Source: an uncultured Bacteroidales bacterium
GTDB lineage: Bacteria; Bacteroidota; Bacteroidia; Bacteroidales; Bacteroidaceae
Assembly (NCBI GenBank): GCA_902789725.1
Contig: CADAPC010000016.1
Span: 1-46,605 of the forward strand
Reading direction: 5' to 3'
DNA length: 46,605 nt
The notes beneath the pieces are model-generated. The model had not been told where the DNA came from and did no database searches. It was given only the letters and a program-made list of their open reading frames with translations. Every line of letters begins with the position of its first letter. The stretch's first letter is position 1. Of the stretch, positions 8,845 through 17,300 are shown in pieces. Both the position numbers and the translations under genes were made by a program.

Positions 8845-9396
8845 TCAGTTCTCAATTTTCAACTCTCCTGCTTTGTCCTGTTTGTAGTAGTCGCTCAGCA
8901 TAGCGATGAACTTGGCAATATGGTCGATGGCGGTGGCTGTTTCGGGTGAAAGTCCTTTTTTTTGTGCTTTCAGCAGCATGGTTCCATACAGTGCATCGAA
9001 ACAGTTCTCAAGTTCGTTCTTTTCTTGGCTCGCCAGACTTTTAGATCTCAGCTCCACAATGAATGGTAAAGCCTTGTAGTAAGCTGCCGAATAGAACGGG
9101 TGCTTGCTTGACTTGAGCAGTTGCACGTGTAGGTCGGTGAGCAAGATGAGGATGTTTTTGTTGATTTGCAGATGCCCACGACTCTCCACTCCCTCTTCTC
9201 TCATCATCTGGATAAGGCTTTCATACCATCCCCTCAATTCCTCGCTTTTCTCTTCATCGAGTTTGAACTGAGGAATATACTCTTTCGCCATGCGTTCGGC
9301 ATCTAATCCGTAGGCGCGCAGGGTGTCCTCCACTTGCCACATGTAGAGCAGGTATTCGGCGATGCTCTTTTTTTTGAGTTGTTCTGCAATGTACAT
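8845..9396 (-). CDS. DUF4924 family protein
   Basis: This 183-aa, mostly helical soluble protein is without signal peptide. The start MYIAEQLKKKSIAEYLLYMWQ and the later HLQINKNILILLTDLHVQLL block are characteristic of DUF4924, a Bacteroidetes-only family of unknown function. It is separated by 9 bp from the LysE-type gene and probably shares its promoter. No catalytic motif is visible. Its constant presence between lysE and rfbD in related genomes (from memory) suggests a housekeeping rather than accessory role. Confidence 0.8.
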   Translation of the reverse strand: MYIAEQLKKKSIAEYLLYMWQVEDTLRAYGLDAERMAKEYIPQFKLDEEKSEELRGWYESLIQMMREEGVESRGHLQINKNILILLTDLHVQLLKSSKHPFYSAAYYKALPFIVELRSKSLASQEKNELENCFDALYGTMLLKAQKKGLSPETATAIDHIAKFIAMLSDYYKQDKAGELKIEN

Positions 9397-9405
9397 CTTT
9401 TATTC

Positions 9406-10161
9406 TTATTCAAATAAATTCAATCCGGGGTCATCTCCAAAAGGGATGAAATGGAAGGTGTGCCCTGTCAAGGCATAAACAATCATCAATGCGCTCACCA
9501 CCATCACTACGATGCCTATGATGCGGTTCAGGCGCCAAATGACCTGATTGCTGAAGCGTGCCCGCACCTTGTCCACCAGCCATGTGAGTCCGAACCACCA
9601 AGCCAACGCTCCTGCCACGATGGACAGGTAGCCCATGGCTTGCACAAACCAGTTGCCTGCCAAGATGAAGGTGAACTGACCGAACAATGCCACAAACAGA
9701 AGGATGATGAGTGGATTGGACACTGTGATGAAGAAACCTGAAATGACAAACCCCGTCAGTTTGTTCTTCGTCTCCACTGGCACTTCCCTGTCGAGCACTT
9801 TGTGCTTGGGAATGCTGCGGAACGTATAAATTCCGAAAGCAAAGAGCAGCGCACTGCCTATCACCTTTATCCACAGAGCCGTGATGGGGTCTTCGATGAT
9901 GTCCACCACCAAGAACATGAAATAGCCAGTGATGATGGCATAAAGAATATCACTGATGCTGGCTCCCACACCCGTTGCAAACCCTTCCCAGCGTCCTTTG
10001 TTGAGTGTGCGCTGTATGGTCAGTATGCCAACTGGCCCCATAGGTGCTGATGCCAGAACACCGATGATGAATCCCTTCATGATTTCCTCAAAAATGCCTA
10101 CATTCTGCATCCAATCTTGGAAGTTCAATTCAGGCATTTGAGGCATCGCTTGTACTATCAT
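9406..10161 (-). CDS. LysE/RhtB-type membrane exporter
   Basis: This 251-aa protein has about six hydrophobic segments. The N-terminal SAPMGPVGILTIQRTLNKGR is the LysE-family signature, followed by GVGASISDILYAI and the second-half SGFFITVSNPLIILLF. Family members export amino acids or related small solutes from the cytoplasm; the substrate here is unknown. The start at 10161 is supported by a well-formed promoter 29 bp upstream. An unusual 28-residue extension precedes the first membrane helix. First gene of the run towards rfbD. Confidence 0.88.
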   Translation of the reverse strand: MIVQAMPQMPELNFQDWMQNVGIFEEIMKGFIIGVLASAPMGPVGILTIQRTLNKGRWEGFATGVGASISDILYAIITGYFMFLVVDIIEDPITALWIKVIGSALLFAFGIYTFRSIPKHKVLDREVPVETKNKLTGFVISGFFITVSNPLIILLFVALFGQFTFILAGNWFVQAMGYLSIVAGALAWWFGLTWLVDKVRARFSNQVIWRLNRIIGIVVMVVSALMIVYALTGHTFHFIPFGDDPGLNLFE

Positions 10162-10186
10162 AAATAATCTTCTGTCAGTTTTGAAA

Positions 10187-10220
10187 GTGCAAAGGTACGA
10201 TTAAGTGAGCACAATACAAA
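10187..10220 (-). promoter_or_regulatory. Promoter of the LysE-DUF4924 unit
   Basis: On the minus strand TTTG (10217-10220) is followed after exactly 19 bp by TACCTTTG (10190-10197). The 23 bp at 10187-10209 are identical to 12818-12840 ahead of the B12 riboswitch (both contain CTCACTTAATCGTACCTTTG). Confidence 0.8.
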
Positions 10221-10278
10221 ATGAAAACCAGCTTTTTTCATTTTTATTGTCGAACGCAAGTACCTTCCCCTCTCATCC

Positions 10279-11133
10279 TCACTTTAATGTTTCCAGCCAG
10301 GCACTGAGGTCGGCCAACATTTCTTTATGGTATTTGAAGTTCTCTCTGAATCCCCATCCGTGACCTCCAGAGGGGTAGATGTGCATGGTAGCTTTTACCT
10401 TGCTCCGCTTGAGGGCAAGGTAGTAATTGACGCTGTTGGGCGATGGCACCACGGTGTCGTCGTCGCTCAACAGCATGATGGCAGGAGGGGTTTGGCTGGT
10501 CACCTGTTTCTCGTTGCTGTAGAGGTCTGCCATTTCTTCTGTAGCCTTCTCGCCAATGAGTCCGTGGCGGCTGCCTTTATGGGTGTATTTGTAGTCGAAC
10601 GTGATGACGGGGTAGAAGAGAATCTGGAAAGCTGGGACTGTTTGCGCATCACTATGCGTGGCAACAGTAGATGCCAAATGTCCTCCTGCCGAAGAACCCA
10701 TGATGCCGACCTTCCGGGGGTCGATGTTCCACTTTTGTGCATTCTCTCTCACCACTCTCAGTGCTTCCTTTGCATCGCTGATGGGCACATCGGCATTGGC
10801 GTGCGGCATTCGGTATTTTAGCACAATCAGTGCAATGCCCCGTTCGTTGAAGAAGGGTGCCCAGGCATAGCCCTCGTGGTCGGTTGCCAAATGGCTATAG
10901 CCACCACCAGGACAGCACACCACAGCTCTGCCTGTTGCTTTAGTTGCATCGGGCAGGAAAACCCTAATGGACGGTTTGAAGTTCTGCTTGGAGTCATCGA
11001 AAGGTTGAGTCTTGTCGATACCATTACTGTTGGGCAGTCCGTTCTGCCACAAATCGATGTCGAATGCTGGCTGTTGAGCCTGAGACATGAAAGCACTGAA
11101 GATGCTGAACATAAACAAGAAAATCTTTTTCAT
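10279..11133 (-). CDS. Exported alpha/beta-hydrolase (acetyl-esterase/BD-FAE-like)
   Basis: The 284-aa protein begins with a signal peptide (MKKIFLFMFSIFSAFMSQAQ) and should act in the periplasm or outside. The oxyanion segment CCPGGGYSHLATDHEG, the nucleophile elbow GSSAGGH, the acid in LLSDDDTVVP and His in GGHGWGF form a complete esterase set. Related proteins remove acetyl or feruloyl groups from plant polysaccharides, which would fit a fibre-degrading gut organism. No glycoside hydrolase is adjacent, so the substrate is inferred. It is transcribed alone, divergent from the ROK kinase. Confidence 0.88.
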   Translation of the reverse strand: MKKIFLFMFSIFSAFMSQAQQPAFDIDLWQNGLPNSNGIDKTQPFDDSKQNFKPSIRVFLPDATKATGRAVVCCPGGGYSHLATDHEGYAWAPFFNERGIALIVLKYRMPHANADVPISDAKEALRVVRENAQKWNIDPRKVGIMGSSAGGHLASTVATHSDAQTVPAFQILFYPVITFDYKYTHKGSRHGLIGEKATEEMADLYSNEKQVTSQTPPAIMLLSDDDTVVPSPNSVNYYLALKRSKVKATMHIYPSGGHGWGFRENFKYHKEMLADLSAWLETLK

Positions 11134-11549
11134 TTTTTATTGTGAAAATTTATTGAGTGAGTTATACAATTTTTCGGATGAACTTATACGCCTTCGGCGG
11201 ACGAGCGAGAAATATAAAAAATGCCCCTTTTAGTAGGTAAACCAAAATAGTATATATAAAATATTCATGATGATTTCATGGACAATTCATGGCAATTCGG
11301 TTTATTTAAAACATAATTATCATGAATTGATCACGAATTATCATCAATTAAATTTGTTCAGTTACTTATTGATGAGTTATTGTGTGCAAAAATACACATT
11401 TTGTACCGAAATAGAAGTCCGAAACATTGAAAAACGTCTGTTTCCCCCCTCAGAAAGCATGCAAAATGGATTTTTCTCACTTCGGAGCATCATTTTTTGT
11501 GATTTAATCCGTAACTTCGCAACCATCAATCTTCAATAACTGAAAAGAT
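11134..11549. other. 416-bp AT-rich divergent intergenic region with direct repeats
   Basis: It lies between the minus-strand esterase and the plus-strand ROK kinase. I see no gene. AATTATCATGAATT (11315-11328) recurs as AATTATCATCAATT (11336-11349), a 21-bp period, which is two helical turns. Just before, TTCATGG occurs twice about 12 bp apart near 11275-11295. These could be operator sites for a regulator of either gene. A weak -7-like TAACTTCG precedes the kinase. Confidence 0.4.
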
Positions 11550-12524
11550 ATGGACACTCAGAAACCTTTTGTAATTGGTGTTGACCTTGGAGGAACAAAC
11601 ACCGTGTTTGGAATTGTTGATGCTCGCGGCAACATCTTGGCAGAAAATTCAATCAAAACGCAGGCATACAAGACAGCCGACACATTTGTGGAGGCAGGGG
11701 TGGTGTGCCTCACCCCCCTCATACAGCAAGTGGGCGGTGTCAGCAACATAGCTGGCATGGGCATTGGTGCTCCCAATGGCAATTACTATAGCGGAGCCAT
11801 TGAATACGCTCCCAACCTCTCTTGGGCGCATGAGGGAGTGGTGCCCTTGGCAAAGATGTTTTCCAGTCAATTAGGAGGCCTACCTGTTCGTCTCACCAAC
11901 GATGCCAACGCAGCAGCCATGGGCGAGATGGCCTACGGAGCGGCACGCGGCATGAAGAATTTCATTGTCATCACGCTTGGCACAGGCGTTGGCTCAGGCA
12001 TTGTGGTGAATGGACAGCTGCTTTATGGCCACGATGGCTTTGCTGGCGAATTGGGACATGTCACCATGGTTCGCGGCGCAGAAGGCCGTCCGTGTGGTTG
12101 TGGCCGCACAGGCTGCCTGGAGGCATACTGCTCAGCCACCGGGGTGGCACGCACGGCACGTGAAATTTTGGCCAACACCCGTCGGCCCTCACTTCTGCGC
12201 AACAAGCCAGCCGAGGAACTTGAGTCGCTCGATGTCTCCATCGCAGCAGGCAAGGGCGATGAAGTGGCCAACGAAATATTCCAGTTTACCGGCAAAATGC
12301 TGGGAGAGGCATGTGCCGACTTCGCAGCCTTCTCCTCGCCCGAGGCCTTCATCTTCTTTGGCGGACTGTGCAAAGCCGGCAACCTCATCATGAAACCCAT
12401 CGAAGAAGCCTACAACCAGCATGTGATGTCCATTTTCCGTGGAAAAGCAAAATTCCTGGTTAGTGGGTTGATGAATGCCAATGCAGCCGTGTTGGGTGCA
12501 TCAGCTTTGGGTTGGGAAGAGTAA
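11550..12524 (+). CDS. ROK-family sugar kinase (glucokinase-like)
   Basis: This 324-aa cytoplasmic kinase has the N-terminal ATP loop GVDLGGTNTVFG, the catalytic Asp in LTNDANAAAMGE and GTGVGSGIVVNG. The ROK zinc/sugar signature GELGHVTM...PCGCGRTGCLEAYCS has its His and three Cys. The absence of an N-terminal helix-turn-helix marks it as an enzyme and not a ROK repressor. Closest in feel to Bacteroidetes glucokinases that phosphorylate glucose from ATP; mannose or fructose cannot be excluded. Its own strong terminator follows, so it is monocistronic. Confidence 0.92.
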   Translation: MDTQKPFVIGVDLGGTNTVFGIVDARGNILAENSIKTQAYKTADTFVEAGVVCLTPLIQQVGGVSNIAGMGIGAPNGNYYSGAIEYAPNLSWAHEGVVPLAKMFSSQLGGLPVRLTNDANAAAMGEMAYGAARGMKNFIVITLGTGVGSGIVVNGQLLYGHDGFAGELGHVTMVRGAEGRPCGCGRTGCLEAYCSATGVARTAREILANTRRPSLLRNKPAEELESLDVSIAAGKGDEVANEIFQFTGKMLGEACADFAAFSSPEAFIFFGGLCKAGNLIMKPIEEAYNQHVMSIFRGKAKFLVSGLMNANAAVLGASALGWEE

Positions 12525-12549
12525 CAGCCTGTAGCGATGTGGATTATTG

Positions 12550-12588
12550 CGGGGGACTCATTGAAAATGTGCTGTCCCCCGTTTTTTA
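12550..12588 (+). terminator. Strong terminator after ROK kinase
   Basis: CGGGGGAC (12550-12557) pairs perfectly with GTCCCCCG (12574-12581), followed by six T. The loop is 16 nt. Confidence 0.88.
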
Positions 12589-12638
12589 TGCTTTCTCTTT
12601 TACAAGGCAGTCGGTAAGTGAGGAACTTTCGCGCAGCC

Positions 12639-12837
12639 AAAACCTCGAATAAATTTGGTTTTTCTCTCACTTAATCGTGCCGTTGATATGGCTATCTAAG
12701 GTACTCGCGTTCGGAAAACCTCAAATAAATTTGGTTTTTCTCTCACTTAATCGTACCGTTGATATGGCTATCTAAGGTACTCACGTTCGGAAAACCTCAA
12801 ATAAATTTGGTTTTTCTCTCACTTAATCGTACCTTTG
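12639..12837 (+). repeat. 76-bp tandem repeat, 2.6 copies, carrying promoter sequence
   Basis: Copies start at 12639, 12715 and 12791. The first two are nearly identical over 76 bp, and the third diverges at 12834. Each copy holds the same TTTG plus 20 bp plus -7-box frame. The -7 box reads TGCCGTTG in copy 1, TACCGTTG in copy 2 and TACCTTTG in copy 3. Only the last matches consensus, so copies 1 and 2 look like decayed or weaker duplicates of the B12 operon promoter. Confidence 0.9.
12806..12837 (+). promoter_or_regulatory. Promoter of the cobalamin uptake operon
   Basis: TTTG (12806-12809), 20 bp, then TACCTTTG (12830-12837). Transcription would begin about 12842, just before the riboswitch. 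Confidence 0.82.
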
Positions 12838-12844
12838 CACCCGC

Positions 12845-13075
12845 AAAAGGTTCGTCATGCTGACGATGAAAAGGGAATAGGGTGGAAATCCCTGACAGTC
12901 CCGCTGCGGTGAGTCCATGCAATCTGCGTAGCATATTTACCACTGAGTGCAAAGGCGTCCTGAAAAGCGCTTTTGAACAATACTTGGGAAGGTTTTGTTG
13001 CGGAGAGGATAAGTCCGAAGACCTGCCTTTGCTGAAGAGTGTAAGGCTACTGCCCCGTGGATTGGGCAGCTCTAT
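12845..13075 (+). promoter_or_regulatory. Cobalamin (AdoCbl-type) riboswitch
   Basis: The conserved core is readable: GGGAATAGGGTGG followed by AAATCCCTGACAGTCCCGC (from 12873), GCTGCGGTGA, and CCACTG near 12940. TTGGGAAGG lies near 12985, and the B12 box AGTCCGAAGACCTGCC is at 13012-13027. A following hairpin CTGCCC (13050-13055) / GGGCAG (13064-13069) is the expected place for the loop that makes the kissing contact. It lies 17 bp before the btuB start, so control probably acts on translation initiation. B12 binding should lower expression of the four downstream genes. Confidence 0.95.
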
Positions 13076-13086
13076 AAGGCATTAAG

Positions 13087-15054
13087 ATGAAGATTCTATC
13101 GGTAATTTTGATACTGCTCGTTGGTTCGGTCAGGGGGGCGGCTCAGACCGACACCGTCATGCGCCATGTGCAAGAAGTAGAGGTGGTGGAGACGCATAAA
13201 CACCATGCGGTAACATCCACTTCTCCGCTCTACATCATGGAGCGTGGTGATATGCTGCGTTTGGGAGTGACAGACATTGCCGATGCACTACATCGGTTGC
13301 CAGGAATGACATTGCGCGACTATGGAGGGGCGGGTGGTATGAAAACCGTTTCGGTGCGTGGTTTTGGCACGAAGCATACGGGCGTGAGTTATGATGGCGT
13401 GATGCTTTCTGACTGTCAGGGGGGCGAAATAGATCTGTCACGCTATTCTATCGAGAATGTGGGGAGTCTCTCCTTGGTGATAGGCGACAATGATGACCTC
13501 TTCATCCCTGCACGTCAGGCTTCTGCTCCTGCCACTATCAACATTCTGACCCTTTCTCAGCGCGGAACTGATGACTTCTCTCCTCATCTCACACTGCAGG
13601 CTAAACAAGGCTCTTTCGATTATGTTTCTCCTTATATTAAATATGAGCAATCCATCAATCACCACTTCTCCCTCTCGGTAGTAGGGGAATACGTTTATGC
13701 AGAGAATGACTACCCCTACATCATTAAGAATGTGACTGAGAAGGTGCATGCTCATCGCAACAATAGCCGCATGAAAGCTGGGCATGGAGAACTCAATTTC
13801 AATTGGCAAATCAATACATCTGATCGTTTGATAGGGAAAATTTACTACTATGATAATGACCGCCAACTGCCAGGACAAGTGCGCTATTACTCCAACATCA
13901 GCCATGAAACCCTTCGCGACCGAAATGCGTTCGGACAGTTGATGTTTCAAAAGCGGCTAACTCCAAAGCTTTCTCTCAAGCTGCATGGAAAATTCAATTG
14001 GGCTGCTTCTTTTTATGACGATGGTATGGTGGCGAGTCAGGTGCAGGATGCTGACTATTGGCAGCGAGAGTACTATACATCCGCTTGCCTCCTCTACCAC
14101 ATGAATGACGTTTGGTCGTTTGACTATTCAGCGGATTATGCCTATAATAATTTGAATAGTTCTCTTCCCACAGACACTCGTCCCTTCAGGCATTCTCTTT
14201 GGCAGTCAGCCACAGCCAAATTCCGTACGAATCGGCTTACGGTGATGGCGCGTCTGCTGCATTCCCTTCATCTGAACGATGTTAAATCGGGTGTGTCGGC
14301 CGACGACGTGAAACGCTTATCTCCGTCCATCAGTGCATCTTTCCTTCTGCTACCTCACCTGCATCTGAGAGCATCGTACAAGGAGATTTTTCGTGCCCCC
14401 ACTTTCAACGAGAATTACTTCTTCCACTATGGGTCTATAGACTTGAGGCCTGAAAGGACAGAGCAGCTGAATTTGGGCGTGACATGGGAAGGAATGTGGA
14501 ACAGCGCGGATTTTAGGGTTACGGTTGATGGTTATCACAATCAAGTGAAGGATATGATTGTGGCGGTTCCTTTCAACATGTTTGTGTGGAACTGCGTCAA
14601 TGTAGGTAAAGTGCGTGTGTTCGGTGGGGATGTCAAGATGGATGCCGCTTGTCGGCTGAATCCACAACATGTGCTGACATGCTCAGGCTATTACAGCTAC
14701 CAGCGTGCACAGAACCGCTCGAACCCTTCGTCCCCCTTTTACAACATGCAGATAGCTTATACCCCAGAGCACAGTGCCTCATTCTCGTTGGCATGGGAAA
14801 ATCCTTGGGTGAACATCGCTTCGCACCTTACGGTTGTGAGTGAACGGTGGAGTACAAACTCACACTTAGAAGGAACACGAGTGGATGGATATTATGAACT
14901 TGGTGCCTCTGCCTCGCGTCGATTTTCTCTGTGGCGAGGAATGTTGGAGTTACGTTTTGACTTGAAAAATTTGACTGACCGCCAATACGAGATTGTGGGT
15001 AGTTATCCCATGCCTGGTAGAAGCTATCAGTTCTCTTTCACTTATAAATTTTAA
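13087..15054 (+). CDS. btuB: TonB-dependent outer-membrane cobalamin receptor
   Basis: The 655-aa protein has a signal peptide ending near AAQ (residue 20), a plug domain (about 45-155: DIADALHRLPGMTLRDYGG, VSVRGFGTKHTGVSYDGV) and a beta-barrel ending in an aromatic residue (SFTYKF). The function is assigned from the riboswitch directly upstream and the B12-binding genes behind it; barrel sequence alone would not fix the ligand. It would import cobalamin across the outer membrane using TonB. The start ATG sits 17 bp after the riboswitch hairpin. Confidence 0.92.
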   Translation: MKILSVILILLVGSVRGAAQTDTVMRHVQEVEVVETHKHHAVTSTSPLYIMERGDMLRLGVTDIADALHRLPGMTLRDYGGAGGMKTVSVRGFGTKHTGVSYDGVMLSDCQGGEIDLSRYSIENVGSLSLVIGDNDDLFIPARQASAPATINILTLSQRGTDDFSPHLTLQAKQGSFDYVSPYIKYEQSINHHFSLSVVGEYVYAENDYPYIIKNVTEKVHAHRNNSRMKAGHGELNFNWQINTSDRLIGKIYYYDNDRQLPGQVRYYSNISHETLRDRNAFGQLMFQKRLTPKLSLKLHGKFNWAASFYDDGMVASQVQDADYWQREYYTSACLLYHMNDVWSFDYSADYAYNNLNSSLPTDTRPFRHSLWQSATAKFRTNRLTVMARLLHSLHLNDVKSGVSADDVKRLSPSISASFLLLPHLHLRASYKEIFRAPTFNENYFFHYGSIDLRPERTEQLNLGVTWEGMWNSADFRVTVDGYHNQVKDMIVAVPFNMFVWNCVNVGKVRVFGGDVKMDAACRLNPQHVLTCSGYYSYQRAQNRSNPSSPFYNMQIAYTPEHSASFSLAWENPWVNIASHLTVVSERWSTNSHLEGTRVDGYYELGASASRRFSLWRGMLELRFDLKNLTDRQYEIVGSYPMPGRSYQFSFTYKF

Positions 15055-15067
15055 TCAATAACAAAAA

Positions 15068-16207
15068 ATGAACAAAAATCTTTTGAATTTAGCAGTACTA
15101 ATGATGGGTGCATCCATCTTTACTGCATGTAGTAATGATGACAATGGCCCCGAGTTGGTCAAGACTGACGTGTCTAATGGTATTTTTATTGTTGGTTCTG
15201 GTAACAAGCGTGCCAACATCGATGGCAACGTCAGTTATATCGATTATGCCTCAGGAGCAGTGACTTCGAATGCTTTCCAGAAAATTAACGGAAAGTCGGT
15301 AGGCAAAACGGCTAATTACATCGTTGATTATGGTAGCAAAATTTACATCGTGGTGGATGCTGAGGCTACCATCTGGGTATGTGATAAAAACAATTTGTCT
15401 GTGCTGAAACAAATTAACACCACGGAATTGTTGGGTGAGACCGACGGTCAGAGTCCTCGTGCCGCTGTGGGCGTGGATGGTAAGCTCTACTTCACCTGCT
15501 ATGGTGCCAGCACCACTGGTGAAAATGGTATCGTGGCTGCTATCGACACCGTCAATTTTGCCAAGCAGGAAACCTATACTGTCGGTTCCTATCCTGATGG
15601 ACTGACGCTGGCTCACGGATGTCTTTATGTGGCCAATTCTGATTACGGAAGTTGCGTAAAGCCTTCTGTCTCAAAGATTGACCTCGGCTCGAAGGAAGTG
15701 AGCGAAATAAAGAACGAGCTCATCACCAATCCTATGCACATGCTTACTGTCGGTGACGATGTTTATTTCATGGATTATGGCACTTATGATGAAAATTGGA
15801 ATCAGACGGGTGCTGGCGTGCGCAAGATTACTCCGCAGGGGGAAGTGACCTTTGTAATGGACGGCACATCAATGTGCTCCGACGGGAAGAAGGTATTCAC
15901 AGTCAATGCTCCCTTTGGAGGTGCGGGCACTAATTATCTGATTTACGACACTGCGACCGGTGCTACATCCAGCTGGCAACCAACCGATGTGTTCAGCCCT
16001 GCTCTTATTGCTGCAGACCCTGTGACTGGTAACATATTCATTGTTTCTTACCAGCAGGATCCCGACACGAGCTATCCCAGTTACTCCCTGCCTTCTTACA
16101 CGCTTCAGTATGATGCCCAGGGAAATTTCGTGAAGCGTTATGACAACACGGCAACTGGTCCTATCTCTGCTGTGTTTAACAGAGGTGTAAAGTATGAACA
16201 AAAGTAG
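15068..16207 (+). CDS. btuG: BtuG-type surface cobalamin-binding lipoprotein (beta-propeller)
   Basis: The 379-aa protein has a lipoprotein signal peptide (lipobox ending TAC, Cys21, followed by acidic SNDDN, which in Bacteroidetes favours surface export). The rest is YncE/DUF5074-like blade repeats, such as SVGKTANYIVDYGSKIYIVV, SPRAAVGVDGKLYFTCYG and PDGLTLAHGCLYVANSDYG. In Bacteroides, BtuG is a seven-bladed propeller lipoprotein that captures B12 with very high affinity and passes it to BtuB. The position 13 bp after btuB under the riboswitch fits exactly. Its stop overlaps the start of btuF by 14 bp. Confidence 0.88.
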   Translation: MNKNLLNLAVLMMGASIFTACSNDDNGPELVKTDVSNGIFIVGSGNKRANIDGNVSYIDYASGAVTSNAFQKINGKSVGKTANYIVDYGSKIYIVVDAEATIWVCDKNNLSVLKQINTTELLGETDGQSPRAAVGVDGKLYFTCYGASTTGENGIVAAIDTVNFAKQETYTVGSYPDGLTLAHGCLYVANSDYGSCVKPSVSKIDLGSKEVSEIKNELITNPMHMLTVGDDVYFMDYGTYDENWNQTGAGVRKITPQGEVTFVMDGTSMCSDGKKVFTVNAPFGGAGTNYLIYDTATGATSSWQPTDVFSPALIAADPVTGNIFIVSYQQDPDTSYPSYSLPSYTLQYDAQGNFVKRYDNTATGPISAVFNRGVKYEQK

Positions 16208-17300
16208 TTTACTCCTTGGTCTTCTGCTGTTGCTTCTCTCCTGTAAAGGAGGGGGCACAGCGGAAAACCTTTCTGATGTTGGCGATACCATTCGGCTACA
16301 ATATGCCCGAAACATCACGATGGTGCGTTATGGAAACCGCATCAAGGTGGAACTGGCTAATCCTTGGGGGAAAGGTCTGTTGGGGTCTTACTTGCTCGTA
16401 CCTCGTACTGAAGGAGTAGGGATGGGCAATCCCTCTTCTGGCATGCAGCAAGTGACTATCCCCTTGGAGAATGCGCTTGTTTTTACGGCTGTTCACTGTG
16501 GACTGATATGCGAATTAGGTATGGAAGATTGCATCGGAGGGGTGTGTGAAAGGCAATATATCCATTGTCTTACCAAGGATGTGGTGGATTGCGGTAATGG
16601 TATGTCTCCCAATCAAGAGCGGATTATACAACTAAATCCTGATGCCATGCTGGTGTCTCCTTTTGAAAGCAACACGGGGCATGATAAACTCGGACAGCTC
16701 GGTATTCCCGTCATTGAGTGTGCTGAGTATATGGAACCTACGGCTCTTGGAAGAGCTGAATGGATGAAATTCTACGGACTGTTGGTGGGAAAGGAGAAAG
16801 AGGCCAATGCCATGTTCGATGCACTGGTGGCTCGTTATGACAGTCTTAAGGCATTAACAGTCCATGTTACAAAACGTCCGCGTATCATTTCCGAAACCCT
16901 ATACGGCAATGTGTGGTATCAGCCAGGTGTGAATAGCCCTATTGGACAGGTCTATGCCGATGCTGGTGCCATGACCGCTTTTCCAAAGTATGTCCAGACT
17001 GGTTCTGTGCCCTTGTCAGCTGAGCAAGTTTATGCTGAAGCCTACGATGCAGAGGTTTGGCTGGTACGTTACGATGGTAAGAATCCCAAAACCTTGACTC
17101 AGCTTGGTGCTGAAGCGGACATTTATTCACGTTTTGAAGCTTTCCGTCAACACAATGTGTGGGGATGCAATGTGTCTGCCTCCCATTTTTACGAACGTTC
17201 TCCTTTCCATCCTGATCGTCTCCTTTCCGATGTCATTCAAATTTGCCATCCTGAAATCAGTCTTCCGAGACCCATGTATTATTACGAAGTATTGAAATGA
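16194..17300 (+). CDS. btuF: Cobalamin ABC transporter substrate-binding lipoprotein
   Basis: This 368-aa protein has a leucine-rich signal peptide and lipobox LLSC (Cys17). It shows the class III (BtuF/FecB) two-lobe pattern: an N-terminal lobe with GMSPNQERIIQLNPDAMLVSP, the segment LGIPVIECAEYMEP, then a long helix and a C-terminal lobe with PRIISETLYGNVWYQPG and GAMTAFPKY. It should carry periplasmic cobalamin to the inner-membrane permease. It overlaps btuG by 14 bp and btuC by 4 bp (ATGA), indicating translational coupling. Confidence 0.88.
   Translation: MNKSSLLLGLLLLLLSCKGGGTAENLSDVGDTIRLQYARNITMVRYGNRIKVELANPWGKGLLGSYLLVPRTEGVGMGNPSSGMQQVTIPLENALVFTAVHCGLICELGMEDCIGGVCERQYIHCLTKDVVDCGNGMSPNQERIIQLNPDAMLVSPFESNTGHDKLGQLGIPVIECAEYMEPTALGRAEWMKFYGLLVGKEKEANAMFDALVARYDSLKALTVHVTKRPRIISETLYGNVWYQPGVNSPIGQVYADAGAMTAFPKYVQTGSVPLSAEQVYAEAYDAEVWLVRYDGKNPKTLTQLGAEADIYSRFEAFRQHNVWGCNVSASHFYERSPFHPDRLLSDVIQICHPEISLPRPMYYYEVLK

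Noticed and set aside
12410..12670. 86-codon minus-strand frame over the ROK kinase end and repeats
   Set aside because: It runs through the kinase coding end, the terminator hairpin and the first repeat copy, and shows no family likeness.
12639..12837. CRISPR array from the three 76-bp units
   Set aside because: The units are contiguous copies without unique spacers, and no cas genes are present.
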